Below, piece after piece: positions 51,067 to 61,854 of a DNA stretch of 64,000 bases. The notes below the pieces were generated by a model, which made no database searches, was not told where the DNA came from, and saw only the letters and a list, made by a program, of their open reading frames with translations. The position numbers and the translations under genes were made by a program. Position 1 is the first letter of the stretch, and every line of letters starts with the position of its first letter. This stretch comes from Rhizorhabdus wittichii RW1 (GTDB lineage Bacteria > Pseudomonadota > Alphaproteobacteria > Sphingomonadales > Sphingomonadaceae): assembly GCA_000016765.1 (NCBI GenBank), contig CP000699.1, positions 4,901,501 through 4,965,500 on the forward strand, read 5' to 3'.

Positions 51067-52018
51067 TGAGATGGCGGTTCCCCCCTTCGATCACCTCGTC
51101 TCCCGCTTCCTCGCCGATCTCCTGTCTCTATTGCCCGACGACGGCGCCCGGCTGGGGCTCGCCGTCTCGGGCGGTCCCGACAGCATGGCGATGCTCCACC
51201 TCGCGGCGGCGGCCTGTCCCGGCCGGGTGGAAGCGGCGACGGTCGACCATGGCCTGCGCGCCGAAGCCGCCGCCGAGGCCGCGCTCGTCGCCCGTGCCTG
51301 CGCCGCGCTCGGCGTGCCGCACATGACGCTGCGGGTGACGGTCGAGCCGACTGCCAGCATCCAGGCCGCCGCGCGGCGCGCGCGCTACGCGGCGCTCGCG
51401 GCATGGGCGGCGGGGCAGGGGCTCCCCGCCATCGCCACCGCGCACCACGCCGATGACCAGGCCGAGACGCTGCTGATGCGCCTCGCGCGCGGCGCGGGAC
51501 TGTCGGGGCTCGCCGGCATCCGGGCGCGGCGCGATATCGGCGGAGTGCTGCTCGTCCGCCCGCTGCTCGGCTGGCGCCGCGCCGAGCTGGCGGCGATCGT
51601 CGCGGCGGTCGAGACCGTCGACGATCCCAGCAATGCCGATCCGCGCCACGACCGAACCCACGCCCGCGCGCTGCTGGCGGGGGCCGGCGACCGGCTCGAT
51701 CCGCTCCGCCTCGCCGCCTCGGCGGCGCACCTCGCCGAGGCCGACGCGGCGCTCGACTGGCTGGTGGAGGAGGCGATCCGCTCGCGCGTCGACCGCTTCG
51801 ACGACGGTCGCATCGCCGCCGATATCGAGGGGTTGCCGCGCGAGGTCCGCAGGCGGATACTCGCCCGGCTGGTCGGCGAAGCCGATTCGGCGGTGGACGG
51901 CCCGGCGCTCGAGACCGCGATGGCGCGGCTCGATGCGGGGCAGGTTGCGAGCCTGGGTGCCCTCAAACTGTCGCCCGGACGCCGCATCTCGATCGAAAAA
52001 GCGCCGCCGCGACGCTGA
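51059..52018 (+). CDS. tilS: tRNA(Ile)-lysidine synthase
   Basis: 319 residues from ATG 51059. ATG 51071 is an alternative, because 51059 lies in a repeat. The PP-loop ATPase motif LGLAVSGGPDSMAMLHLAAA is followed by VDHGLRAEAAAEA, IATAHHADDQAETLLMRLARGAGLSGLAG and RPLLGWRRAELAAIV. It converts C34 of the AUA-reading tRNA-Ile to lysidine, which is essential. Length is near the short form without the large C-terminal domain. Confidence 0.92.
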   Translation: MTVEMAVPPFDHLVSRFLADLLSLLPDDGARLGLAVSGGPDSMAMLHLAAAACPGRVEAATVDHGLRAEAAAEAALVARACAALGVPHMTLRVTVEPTASIQAAARRARYAALAAWAAGQGLPAIATAHHADDQAETLLMRLARGAGLSGLAGIRARRDIGGVLLVRPLLGWRRAELAAIVAAVETVDDPSNADPRHDRTHARALLAGAGDRLDPLRLAASAAHLAEADAALDWLVEEAIRSRVDRFDDGRIAADIEGLPREVRRRILARLVGEADSAVDGPALETAMARLDAGQVASLGALKLSPGRRISIEKAPPRR

Positions 52019-52111
52019 TCGCGGGGAGCCTTCCGATCTGTTCCATTGTTATTAATGCGGTGATGCCTATCTGGGTCTGGACCCTAATCCCGCGAAAGGC
52101 GGAATTGATCG

Positions 52112-54070
<1,959 letters not shown>

Positions 54071-54091
54071 CCGTTACGTCCATGGCATAGG

Positions 54092-54125
54092 AAAGGCCGT
54101 GTCCCGCAAGGGCGCGGCCTTTTTC
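54092..54125 (+). terminator. Terminator of ftsH
   Basis: AAAGGCCG pairs with CGGCCTTT across an interrupted stem with inner pairs of TCCC/GGG around CGCAA, and is followed by TTTTTCTT. A good rho-independent terminator about 20 bases after the ftsH stop. Confidence 0.75.
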
Positions 54126-54174
54126 TTATCCATCGGAAGCTTTTTGCCGCACGATCCGAACCAGCGCCTCTGTC

Positions 54175-54265
54175 GTCATTCCCGCGAAAGCGGGAATCCA
54201 CGGTCACGAAGCATTCGATCTCCTGCGGGCCGCCATCCATGGATTCCCGCTTTCGCGGGAATGAC
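54175..54265. repeat. 91-bp inverted-repeat element, copy 2
   Basis: Here the 26-bp terminal arms are perfect inverted repeats, each also containing a self-complementary CCCGC-GAAA-GCGGG hairpin. The central part is nearly the same as in copy 1 (30497-30587). No coding capacity. The region 54126-54174 around it, and 54266-54396 after it (an imperfect hairpin at 54306-54326), show no gene. Confidence 0.85.
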
Positions 54266-54396
54266 GGAAAGGAGGAGAGGTCGGCGGGACCTAGAGCATT
54301 TCCCATCTCGCATATGCAGCATGCGAGGGGTGGAAACGCAGGAAAACTCCCCGCCGAAACCGGATTGTCGTGAACGATCGGTGAGGGGCCGCGGCC

Positions 54397-54504
54397 TCAG
54401 CCCAGGGCGAGATAAGCCAGTGCGGTCACGCTGAGCGCGGCGGCGCTGCACAGCGCCAGCAGGCGACAACTGCATTCGCAGAAACCAGGACTGACCCGTT
54501 CCAT
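54397..54504 (-). CDS. 35-residue membrane peptide
   Basis: A short frame on the minus strand starts at ATG 54504 behind a strong GGGAGAG at ideal spacing and stops at 54397. The translation begins MERVSPGFCECSCRLLALC and continues into an alanine/leucine-rich hydrophobic segment ending YLALG, long enough for one membrane helix. Three cysteines cluster before the helix. It is separate from the MarR gene that starts upstream on the same strand. The function is unknown. The good ribosome-binding site is the main support. Confidence 0.45.
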   Translation of the reverse strand: MERVSPGFCECSCRLLALCSAAALSVTALAYLALG

Positions 54505-54570
54505 ACGACTCTCCCGATGTCCGCCGTCGCGCTGTTTTCACGCGATCGGCCGAATGGGGAGCGTATCACA

Positions 54571-55023
54571 TCAGTCGCAATTCACAACATCGTCGGCATC
54601 GGAAAGCGACGCGACGAAGCGGCTCAATATGTCATGGAGCTGGACCCGATCGTCCTCCGACAGGACGGCGCAGATTTCCGCCATCAATTCCTTGCGAAGC
54701 GGTTCGGTGGCGGCGATCGCGCTTTCGCCCAGCGGGGTGATCGCCAGCCGCTTGACCCGCCGGTCCTGCGGATCGGAGGTGCGGACGATCAACTGGTCGC
54801 GCTCGAGCGAATCGAGCGACTCGGTCACGGTGCGCGGCGCCAGGTCGAACAGGTCGGCGATGTCGGCGGCGCGCGCCGACCCGCCTGCCTTGCGTATATA
54901 GGCGAGCATCTTGGTGCGGGCGAGCGAGGCGCCCTGCTTCGTCATCGCTCGATTCACCCGCCGATGCATCAGCATATAGGCCTTGGCCAGACCCGTGATC
55001 AGCTCTTCCTCATCCACTTTCAT
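54571..55023 (-). CDS. MarR family regulator of the efflux operon
   Basis: 150 residues from ATG 55023. ATG 55035 would add four residues. Winged-helix region: GASLARTKMLAYIRKAGGSARAADIADLFDLAPRTVTESLDSLERDQLIVRTSDPQDRRVKRLAITPLGESAI, with the DRR wing. It is divergent from the EmrAB-type operon across 47 bases that contain a dyad of its likely operator, so it is probably the local repressor relieved by the pump's substrates. Confidence 0.9.
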   Translation of the reverse strand: MKVDEEELITGLAKAYMLMHRRVNRAMTKQGASLARTKMLAYIRKAGGSARAADIADLFDLAPRTVTESLDSLERDQLIVRTSDPQDRRVKRLAITPLGESAIAATEPLRKELMAEICAVLSEDDRVQLHDILSRFVASLSDADDVVNCD

Positions 55024-55044
55024 GAGGAACCTCATAACATGGTA

Positions 55045-55060
55045 TTGCATTATGTTGCAA
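55045..55060. promoter_or_regulatory. Dyad between MarR and efflux genes, probable operator
   Basis: TTGCATTATGTTGCAA: five-base arms TTGCA/TGCAA around a six-base centre, ten bases before the EmrA-type start and 22 before the MarR start. Binding here would block both genes. Confidence 0.55.
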
Positions 55061-55070
55061 GTGCGAGCAT

Positions 55071-56264
55071 ATGGCCCGCCACAGAATCGAAGATACGGAT
55101 ATCCAGATGAGCAACGACAGCGTGCAGCTCGCCTCTTCCGGGAATGAGGAAGGCAAGGCATCGCCTCTCCAGAACCCGCGCGTGCGGCGGATATTGCTCG
55201 TTGCGGTCGCGGTGCTGCTGGTCGGCGCCGTGCTGGGCTTCCTGCGCTACCATCTCTACGGCCGCTACCAGCAGTCGACCAACGACGCCTATGTGCAGGC
55301 CGATGCCGTCACCGCCGCGCCGAAGGTGTCGGGCTATGTCGACCAGGTGTTCGTGATCGACAATCAGGACGTGAAGGCGGGGCAGCCGCTGGTCCGCATC
55401 GATCCGCGCGACTATCGCGCGCAGGCCGCGCAGTTCCAGGCGCAGATCGACGTCGCCCGCGCCAATGCCGCCGGCGTCGACGCGCAGATGGGCGAGCAGC
55501 AGGCCGCGATCGCGCGGGCCGAGGCCGACGTCGCGGCGGCCGCCGCCGATGCCGGCTTCGCCCAGGCCGAATATGTCCGCTACCAGCCGCTCGGCGAAAG
55601 CGGCGCGGAGACACGCGAGAAGGTCTCCCAGCTTCGCAACCAGGCCGCGCTCGCCAACGCCAAGCTCGCCGCCGCCAGGGCGTCGCTCGCCAGCGCGCAG
55701 CGCCGCGTCGGCACCCTGCGGGCGCAGGTCAGCCAGGCGCAGGCGCAGGGCGAGGCCGCCCGTGCCCAGCTCGCCGCCGCCAACACCAATGTCGAGGCGA
55801 CGATCGTTCGCGCCTCGGTCGACGGCCGGATCGGCGACAAGACGGTGCGGCAGGGGCAGTTCGTCCAGGCCGGCACCCGGATGATGAGCGTCGTGCCGAC
55901 CCACGACGTCTATATCGAGGCGAACTTCAAGGAGACGCAACTCGGCCTGATGCGGGTCGGCCAGCCGGTGAAGGTCGAGGTCGATGCGCTGCCCGGCGTC
56001 GACATCCCCGGCCGGATCGCCAGCATCTCGCCCGGCACCGGCGCGCAATTCTCGGTGCTGCCGCCGCAGAACGCGACGGGCAACTTCACCAAGATCGTCC
56101 AGCGCGTGCCCGTCCGGATCGCGATCAGCCCTGGTCCGGAGACCCGCGCCCTGCTCGTGCCGGGCATGTCGGTCGAGGTGACGGTCGACACGCGCTCGGC
56201 CAAGGGCGCCGCCGACCGGGTCCGCGAGGAGCAGGAACGGCACAATGCCCGGGCCGCGCGATGA
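55071..56264 (+). CDS. emrA: EmrA-type membrane fusion protein
   Basis: 397 residues from ATG 55071. ATG 55107 is an alternative. One N-terminal membrane helix (about 40-62) is followed by a biotinyl-lipoyl half (STNDAYVQADAVTAAPKVSGYV), a long alpha-hairpin of A/Q/R-rich coils (110-240), the second lipoyl half (IVRASVDGRIGDKTVRQGQFV) and a beta-barrel (VYIEANFKETQLGLMRVGQPVKVEVDALPG). It connects the MFS pump to an outer-membrane channel. It overlaps emrB by four bases. Confidence 0.93.
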   Translation: MARHRIEDTDIQMSNDSVQLASSGNEEGKASPLQNPRVRRILLVAVAVLLVGAVLGFLRYHLYGRYQQSTNDAYVQADAVTAAPKVSGYVDQVFVIDNQDVKAGQPLVRIDPRDYRAQAAQFQAQIDVARANAAGVDAQMGEQQAAIARAEADVAAAAADAGFAQAEYVRYQPLGESGAETREKVSQLRNQAALANAKLAAARASLASAQRRVGTLRAQVSQAQAQGEAARAQLAAANTNVEATIVRASVDGRIGDKTVRQGQFVQAGTRMMSVVPTHDVYIEANFKETQLGLMRVGQPVKVEVDALPGVDIPGRIASISPGTGAQFSVLPPQNATGNFTKIVQRVPVRIAISPGPETRALLVPGMSVEVTVDTRSAKGAADRVREEQERHNARAAR

Positions 56265-57832
56265 GCGCGGCCGCCGCTGACGGCCATATGGCGCCGGCGG
56301 TGGAGACGCCGGTCGGGCGCGCGGACGCCAGCGCCTGGCTGGCGGTGATCGCCGGCAGCCTCGGTGCGATGATGGCGACGCTCGACGTCTCGATCGTCAA
56401 CTCGTCGCTGCCCACCATCCAGGGCGAGATCGGCGCCAGCGGCACCGAAGGCACCTGGATCGCGACCGCCTATCTGGTCGCGGAAATCGTCATCATCCCG
56501 CTGTCGGCCTGGCTCGAGCGCGTGCTCGGCCTGCGGACACTGCTGATCGTCGCGGCGGCGCTGTTCACCGGCTTCTCGATGATGTGCGGCTTCTCGACCA
56601 ACCTGACCATGATGATCATCGGCCGGGTGGGGCAGGGCTTCACCGGCGGCGCGCTGATCCCGACCGCGATGACGATCATCGCCACCCGCCTGCCGCGCGA
56701 GCAGCAGCCGGTCGGCAACGCCTTGTTCGGGGTGACCGCGATCCTCGGGCCGGTGCTGGGGCCGCTGATCGGCGGCTGGCTGACCGAGAACATCAGCTGG
56801 CACTATGCCTTCTTCCTCAACCTGCCGATCGGCATCCTGCTGATCTCGCTGCTGCTGCTGACCATGCCGCACCACAAGGCGCGGCTGGGCGAGCTGCTCC
56901 AGGCCGACTGGCTCGGCATCGCCGGACTGATGTTCGGACTCGGCGGCCTGACCGTGGTGCTCGAGGAAGGCCAGCGCGAGCAATGGTTCCAGAGCGACGT
57001 GATCGTGAAGGTCTCGATCGTCGCCGCCCTCGGCTTCATCTCGCTGTTCGCGGGGCAGTTCCTCGCGCGCCGTCCGGTGATCAAGCTCAAGCTGCTGCTC
57101 GACCGGCAGTTCGGCGCGGTCGCGGTGATGGCGATCGTGATCGGCATGATGCTCTACGGCACCTCCTATGTGATCCCGCAATTCCTGGCCGCGATCGCCG
57201 GCTACAACGCGCTGCAATCGGGCAAGATCGTGCTGATCTCGGGGATTCCCAGCCTGTTGCTGATGCCCTTCACGCCGCTGCTGATCCGCTATGTCGACAT
57301 CCGCATCGCGGTCGGCATCGGCCTGGCGATCATGGCGACGAGCTGCGGCATCGACACCGCGCTCAGCGCCCAGTCGGACGGCGGCTCCTTCGTCGACAGC
57401 CAGCTCCTGCGCGGCGTCGGCACGATCATGGCCTTCCTGTTCCTCAACCAGGCGGCGATCGCCTCGGTGAGCGCCAGGGACGTGGGCGATGCCGCCGGCC
57501 TGTTCAGCGCGATGCGCAACCTCGGCGGATCGTTCGCGCTTGCCGGCATCGCCATCGTCCAGGACCAGCGCCAATGGCTCCACAACCGTCGGATCGAGGA
57601 ATCGCTCAACGCCAATTCGGTCGGCCTGCAGGATTATCTGGCGGGCCTGACCCATGCGCTCGGCAATGCCGATGCGGCGCTGCGCACCCTGGCGGGCACG
57701 ATCCAGCGCGATGCGCTGGTGATGACCTTCAACGATATCTTCTGGCTGATGACGGTCGGCATCGTCTGCGTGATGCCGCTCGTCCTGTTCCTTCGCCCGC
57801 TGCCCAAGGGGCAGGCGATCGCGATGCATTGA
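56261..57832 (+). CDS. emrB: EmrB-type DHA2 major facilitator drug transporter
   Basis: 523 residues, fourteen predicted membrane helices. Motifs include MMATLDVSIVNSSLPTIQGEIGAS, the loop RVGQGFTGGALIPTAM, GVTAILGPVLGPLIGGWLTENISWHYAFFLNLPIGI (motif C) and the C-terminal VGDAAGLFSAMRNLGGSFALAGIA. It exports hydrophobic drugs or weak acids by proton antiport together with the EmrA-type protein upstream and the outer-membrane protein downstream. Confidence 0.94.
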   Translation: MSAAAADGHMAPAVETPVGRADASAWLAVIAGSLGAMMATLDVSIVNSSLPTIQGEIGASGTEGTWIATAYLVAEIVIIPLSAWLERVLGLRTLLIVAAALFTGFSMMCGFSTNLTMMIIGRVGQGFTGGALIPTAMTIIATRLPREQQPVGNALFGVTAILGPVLGPLIGGWLTENISWHYAFFLNLPIGILLISLLLLTMPHHKARLGELLQADWLGIAGLMFGLGGLTVVLEEGQREQWFQSDVIVKVSIVAALGFISLFAGQFLARRPVIKLKLLLDRQFGAVAVMAIVIGMMLYGTSYVIPQFLAAIAGYNALQSGKIVLISGIPSLLLMPFTPLLIRYVDIRIAVGIGLAIMATSCGIDTALSAQSDGGSFVDSQLLRGVGTIMAFLFLNQAAIASVSARDVGDAAGLFSAMRNLGGSFALAGIAIVQDQRQWLHNRRIEESLNANSVGLQDYLAGLTHALGNADAALRTLAGTIQRDALVMTFNDIFWLMTVGIVCVMPLVLFLRPLPKGQAIAMH

Positions 57833-57837
57833 GGTTG

Positions 57838-59283
57838 ATGATGCGTTCTCCCTTCTGGCTTGTGCCGATGACCCTGCTGGCCGGCTGCACCGTCGGGCCC
57901 GATTATCGCGGCCCCGTCTCGGCGGGCGCCGCCCCGCCGCCTGCCGCCTTCGCGCGCGCCGATCGCGACGCCGCCCCGCAGGCGCCCGCCGCTGCGGCCT
58001 GGTGGACCGCGCTCGGCGATCCGGTGCTCGACGAGCTCGAGCGGCGCGCGCTGGCGGGCAGCCCCAGCGTCGCGATCGCCCAGGCGCGGCTCAACCAGGC
58101 GCGGTCGGCGCTCGGCCTCGAACGCGCCAATTCGCTGCCCAAGGCGAACGCCTCGGCGGTCTATGTCCACGCCCGCGTGCCCGGCGTCGATCTCGGCTCC
58201 TCGAACCAGAATGGCGGGACCGGCGGCGGTGGCGGCACGGGCGAGGACCAGGAATCGCTCAACTTCTACAATGTCGGCTTCGACGCGAGCTGGGAGATCG
58301 ACCTGTTCGGCGGCCAACGCCGCAACCTGGAGGCGGCGCGCGCCTCGCTCGGCGCGGCGGAGGCCAACCTCGCCGACGCGCGGGTCAGCCTCGCCGCCGA
58401 GGTCGCCCAGGCCTATGTCGCGCTGCGCGACCGCCAGCACCGACTGGAGCTGGCGCGCGAGTCGGCGGAGAAGCAGCGCGCCATCTACGACCTGACCGCT
58501 GAGCGGCGCGACCGGGGCGCGGCCTCCACCCTCGACGTCGAGCGCCAGCGGGGCCAGGTCGAGCAGTCCAACGCGGCGGTGCTGCCGCTCGGTGCCGACT
58601 ATGACGCCTATCGCAACGCGCTCGCGACGCTGACCGGCGAGGTCCCCGGCGCGCTCGACGATCTGCTCGCCGCTCCGGCGGCGGTGCCGCTGCCCCCGGC
58701 CGAGGTGGCGGTTGGCGATCCGGCGGCGCTGCTCCAGCGCCGGCCGGACGTGCGCGCGGCCGAGCGCAAGCTCGCGGCCTCGACCGCGAAGATCGGCGTG
58801 GCGAAGGCCGCCGCCTTTCCGCGCCTCAGCTTCCTGGGGCTGATCGGCCTCGGCGGCACCAGCATCGGCGACGTCGTCGATCCCGACAAGCTGGCGGCGG
58901 TCGCGGTGCCGCAGTTGAGCTGGAACTTCCTCGACTTCGGCCGCAACGCGGCGCGGGTCGGGCAGGCGGAGGGCGCGCGCGACGAGGCTGCCGCCCAATA
59001 TCGATCGGCCGTGCTCGTGGCGCTCCGCGATGCCGAGGACGCATTGTCGCGCTACGGCGCCCGCCGCCAGGCGGTCGTCACCGCCGCGCGCAGCAAGGCG
59101 TCGGCCGATACCAGCGCGACGCTGGTGCGCCAGCGCTTCGACGCCGGGACCGCGACGCGGATCGAGCTGCTCGACGCCGAACGGCAGCGCATCGCGGCCG
59201 ACCAGGCGCTGATCCAGGCCAAGGCGCAGATGACCACCGACTTCATCGCCCTCGAAAAGGCGCTCGGCCTCGGCTGGGAGTGA
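57838..59283 (+). CDS. NodT-family outer-membrane efflux lipoprotein
   Basis: 481 residues from ATG 57838. ATG 57841 is equivalent. The lipobox LLAGC near residue 16 gives a lipid anchor. The OEP repeats are SPSVAIAQARLNQARSALGLERANSLPKANASAVY, DASWEIDLFGGQRRNLEAARASLGAAEANLADARVSLAAEVAQAYVALRDRQ and SFLGLIGLGGTS..., with a C-terminal GTATRIELLDAERQRIAADQALIQAKAQMTTDFIALEKALGLGWE. It completes the tripartite pump, five bases after emrB. Confidence 0.93.
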   Translation: MMRSPFWLVPMTLLAGCTVGPDYRGPVSAGAAPPPAAFARADRDAAPQAPAAAAWWTALGDPVLDELERRALAGSPSVAIAQARLNQARSALGLERANSLPKANASAVYVHARVPGVDLGSSNQNGGTGGGGGTGEDQESLNFYNVGFDASWEIDLFGGQRRNLEAARASLGAAEANLADARVSLAAEVAQAYVALRDRQHRLELARESAEKQRAIYDLTAERRDRGAASTLDVERQRGQVEQSNAAVLPLGADYDAYRNALATLTGEVPGALDDLLAAPAAVPLPPAEVAVGDPAALLQRRPDVRAAERKLAASTAKIGVAKAAAFPRLSFLGLIGLGGTSIGDVVDPDKLAAVAVPQLSWNFLDFGRNAARVGQAEGARDEAAAQYRSAVLVALRDAEDALSRYGARRQAVVTAARSKASADTSATLVRQRFDAGTATRIELLDAERQRIAADQALIQAKAQMTTDFIALEKALGLGWE

Positions 59284-59375
59284 TCGCGCCGGTACATTGC
59301 GAAAATCAAATGCTGGCGCCATCCGGTTCATAGACAGGCCCGCTACCTGCCTCGCATCGAACGAGGAGATCGGGT

Positions 59376-60620
59376 TTGGCGGGGCAGCTGATCGTTGCGC
59401 GGTCCGGGATCGGAAGCGCGCCGGGCCATCAGGCGTGTGATGGCGAGGCGGTGCCGGCACGGTCGACGGACGCCGTCGCGCCGTTGCCGCGCGTCGCCTT
59501 CCTGTTCAACGCCCAGGCGCACCAGATCCTGCACGGCATCACCACCGCCGAGGCGCTCGCGCTGGGCTGGCAGGTCGATGTCGACATATTGTCGGCCTCG
59601 GCGACGCATCTCGACCTCGCCCGCACGCTGACGCAGGGGGAGAGCCACGGCCTGCTCCGGTTCGAACGGATCGGCCCGCGCCTGCTCCATCGCACCGCCG
59701 ATCTGCTGCGCAGCGCCGTCCCGCCCAAGCTGCTGACCCTTGCCAGCGTGCGCCGGCAGCTCGACCGCTATGACGCGATCGCCCTGCCCGAACGGACCTC
59801 GACGATCATGCGCCGCCTCGGCGTCGTCCGGCCGCGCCTGATCCATGTCGACCATGGCGCCGGGGATCGCGCCGCCGGCTTCGACCGGCGCATCGCCCGC
59901 TTCGATTTCGCTCTGGTCGCGGGCGAGAAGCAGCGTCGCCGCATGCTGGCGGCGGGGCTGATCCGGCCCGGCGCGCATGCCGTGGTCGGCTATCCCAAAT
60001 TCGAGGCGATCGACCGGCTGCGCGATCCGCACTGGACGCCCTTCGCCGACGATCGCCCGATCATCCTCTACAATCCCCATTTCTCGGCGAAGCTCGGCTC
60101 CTGGCCGCGCCACGGCATCGCGATCGTCGACGCGATCGTGCGCGACGGCCGCTTCAACCTGATCGTCGCGCCGCACATCCGGCTGTGCGACAATGCCCGC
60201 GCCCGCGCGGCGGCGACGGCGGCGCTCGCGCCCTATGCCCGGCGCCCCGGCGTCCATGTCGACCTCGGCAGCCACCGTTCGATCGACATGAGCTACACGA
60301 CGCTGGCCGATATCTATGTCGGCGACGTCAGCAGCCAGGTCTACGAATTCCTGCGCACGCCGCGCCCCGCATTGTTCGTCAACAGCCATGGCCGCGCCTG
60401 GCAGGACGATCCCGACTATGCGCACTGGCGCTTCGGTCCGGTGGTCGACGGGCCGGAGGTGCTGGTCGCTGGCCTCGACCGGGCGATCGCCGGCCATGGC
60501 GACTATGCTGCCGAGCAGCGCCGCGCCTTCGCCGACACCTTCGATCTTCGCGAGGGCGAGAGCCATTCGCGGCGCGCGGCGGCGGCGATCGCCGGCTTCC
60601 TCGGCGCGCGGCCGCGCTGA
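59376..60620 (+). CDS. CDP-glycerol glycerophosphotransferase-like GT-B protein
   Basis: 414 residues from TTG 59376, with GAGGAG nine bases upstream. The N-terminal half has VAFLFNAQAHQILHGITTAEAL and RPRLIHVDHGAGDRAAG. The C-terminal half has IILYNPHFSAKLGSWPRHG, LIVAPHIRLCD and TLADIYVGDVSSQVYEFLRTPRPALFVNSHG. The D-x-S-S-x-x-x-E-F block and preceding HG motif match the TagF/TarF-like nucleotide-binding domain, which moves glycerol-phosphate or similar units. In a Gram-negative this would modify a surface glycan. It is independent of the efflux genes upstream. Confidence 0.6.
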   Translation: MAGQLIVARSGIGSAPGHQACDGEAVPARSTDAVAPLPRVAFLFNAQAHQILHGITTAEALALGWQVDVDILSASATHLDLARTLTQGESHGLLRFERIGPRLLHRTADLLRSAVPPKLLTLASVRRQLDRYDAIALPERTSTIMRRLGVVRPRLIHVDHGAGDRAAGFDRRIARFDFALVAGEKQRRRMLAAGLIRPGAHAVVGYPKFEAIDRLRDPHWTPFADDRPIILYNPHFSAKLGSWPRHGIAIVDAIVRDGRFNLIVAPHIRLCDNARARAAATAALAPYARRPGVHVDLGSHRSIDMSYTTLADIYVGDVSSQVYEFLRTPRPALFVNSHGRAWQDDPDYAHWRFGPVVDGPEVLVAGLDRAIAGHGDYAAEQRRAFADTFDLREGESHSRRAAAAIAGFLGARPR

Positions 60621-60645
60621 TCCCCTTCGTTCAAGGAGAATGACG

Positions 60646-61146
60646 ATGCTTCGATGGTTGCTTGGCTTTGCGGCGCTGGCGGGGGCGATGGCGGCGCCCG
60701 CTGCGGCACAGGACCTGATCGGCCTGACCCGCGCGATCGGCGTCGCCGAACGCAGCCTCTCGGCGCGCGCGATCGAGGGCGAGCTGGAAACCAGCGGCGG
60801 CCGGCTGGTCTATGAGATCGACCTGGTGCGCGGACAGGTGTTGCACCGCGCGCTGATCGATGCGCGGACCGGCAAGCTCGTCTCGGCGGTCAAGCCCCGC
60901 GCGGAGAACTGGCTGCGCGGCTGGTTCGACAAGGAGCGGTTGCGCAGCGGCGGCAAGGCCACCCCGCTGAGCGAGCATCTCGTCGCGCTCGAACGGCACA
61001 GCCGCGGCGAGGTCAAGGAGGTCGAGTTCGAGATCCACAGGGGACGCGGCGTCTACGAGATCGAGCTGGCGACCGCCGCCGGCATCGGCAAGGTCCGGCT
61101 CGACGCCTCGACCGGGCAGCGGATCGCGCTGGCCCATGACGATTGA
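60646..61146 (+). CDS. PepSY-domain periplasmic protein
   Basis: 166 residues from ATG 60646, seven bases after AAGGAG; ATG 60640 is too close. A signal peptide (ending PAAAQD) precedes two PepSY-type repeats (VAERSLSARAIEGELETSGGRLVYEIDLVRGQVLHRALIDARTGKLVS and ALERHSRGEVKEVEFEIHRGRGVYEIELATAAGIGKVRLDASTGQRI). PepSY proteins bind or inhibit proteases, or act as sensor partners. It precedes a response regulator and kinase by 30 bases and is likely part of that signalling unit. Confidence 0.83.
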   Translation: MLRWLLGFAALAGAMAAPAAAQDLIGLTRAIGVAERSLSARAIEGELETSGGRLVYEIDLVRGQVLHRALIDARTGKLVSAVKPRAENWLRGWFDKERLRSGGKATPLSEHLVALERHSRGEVKEVEFEIHRGRGVYEIELATAAGIGKVRLDASTGQRIALAHDD

Positions 61147-61176
61147 GATGCGCGGAGGAGGCGATATAGCGGGGCG

Positions 61177-61854
61177 ATGCACGTCCTTCTGATCGAAGAC
61201 GACCCCCGCGTCGCCGACCATGTCGGCAAGGGGCTGCGCGAGGCGGGGCATATCGTCGAGACGGCGGCGGACGGGCGCGAGGGGCTGCTCCGCGCCGCCG
61301 CCGAGAGCTTCGACGTGATCGTCCTCGATCGCATGCTCCCGCAGGTCGACGGGCTCAAGATCCTCCAGACGATCCGCGCCACCGGCGATGCGACCCCGGT
61401 GCTGATCCTCAGCGCGCTCGGCGACGTCGACGAGCGGATCCGGGGTCTCCGCGCGGGCGGCGACGATTATCTGCCCAAGCCCTTCGCGCTGTCGGAACTG
61501 GTCGCGCGGGTCGAGGCGCTCGGCCGGCGCGGGCCCGCCATCGCCGAGGCGACCGAGCTGCGCAGCGGCGACCTGGCGATCGACCTGCTCGGCCGCACCG
61601 TCACCCGCGCGGGCCGGCGCATCGACCTCACCCAGCGCGAATTCCGCATCCTCGAATATCTGGTGCGCAGCGCCGGCCGGGTGGTCACCCGCTCGATGCT
61701 GCTCGAACATGTCTGGGACTATAATTTCGATCCGCAGACCAACATCATCGACCAGCATGTCAGCCGCCTGCGGCAGAAGCTCGACCGTGGCTTCGACACG
61801 CCGCTGATCGAGACGGTGCGCGGCACCGGCTATGTCGTGCGCCCCTCGACGTGA
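61177..61854 (+). CDS. OmpR/PhoB family response regulator
   Basis: 225 residues. The receiver domain has VLLIEDDPRVADHVGKGLREAGH, phosphoacceptor in VIVLDRMLPQVDGLKIL, and lysine in YLPKPFALSELVARVEAL. The winged-helix DNA-binding domain includes LTQREFRILEYLVRSAGRVVTRSMLLEHVWDYNFDPQTNIIDQHVSRLRQKLDRG and VRGTGYVVRP. The stop overlaps the kinase start by four bases (GTGA). Confidence 0.95.
   Translation: MHVLLIEDDPRVADHVGKGLREAGHIVETAADGREGLLRAAAESFDVIVLDRMLPQVDGLKILQTIRATGDATPVLILSALGDVDERIRGLRAGGDDYLPKPFALSELVARVEALGRRGPAIAEATELRSGDLAIDLLGRTVTRAGRRIDLTQREFRILEYLVRSAGRVVTRSMLLEHVWDYNFDPQTNIIDQHVSRLRQKLDRGFDTPLIETVRGTGYVVRPST

Noticed and set aside
56584-57837. A long frame overlapping emrB and continuing into the outer-membrane channel gene
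   Set aside because: The portion over emrB is a shifted-frame shadow. The channel protein begins at 57838 with a proper lipoprotein signal.
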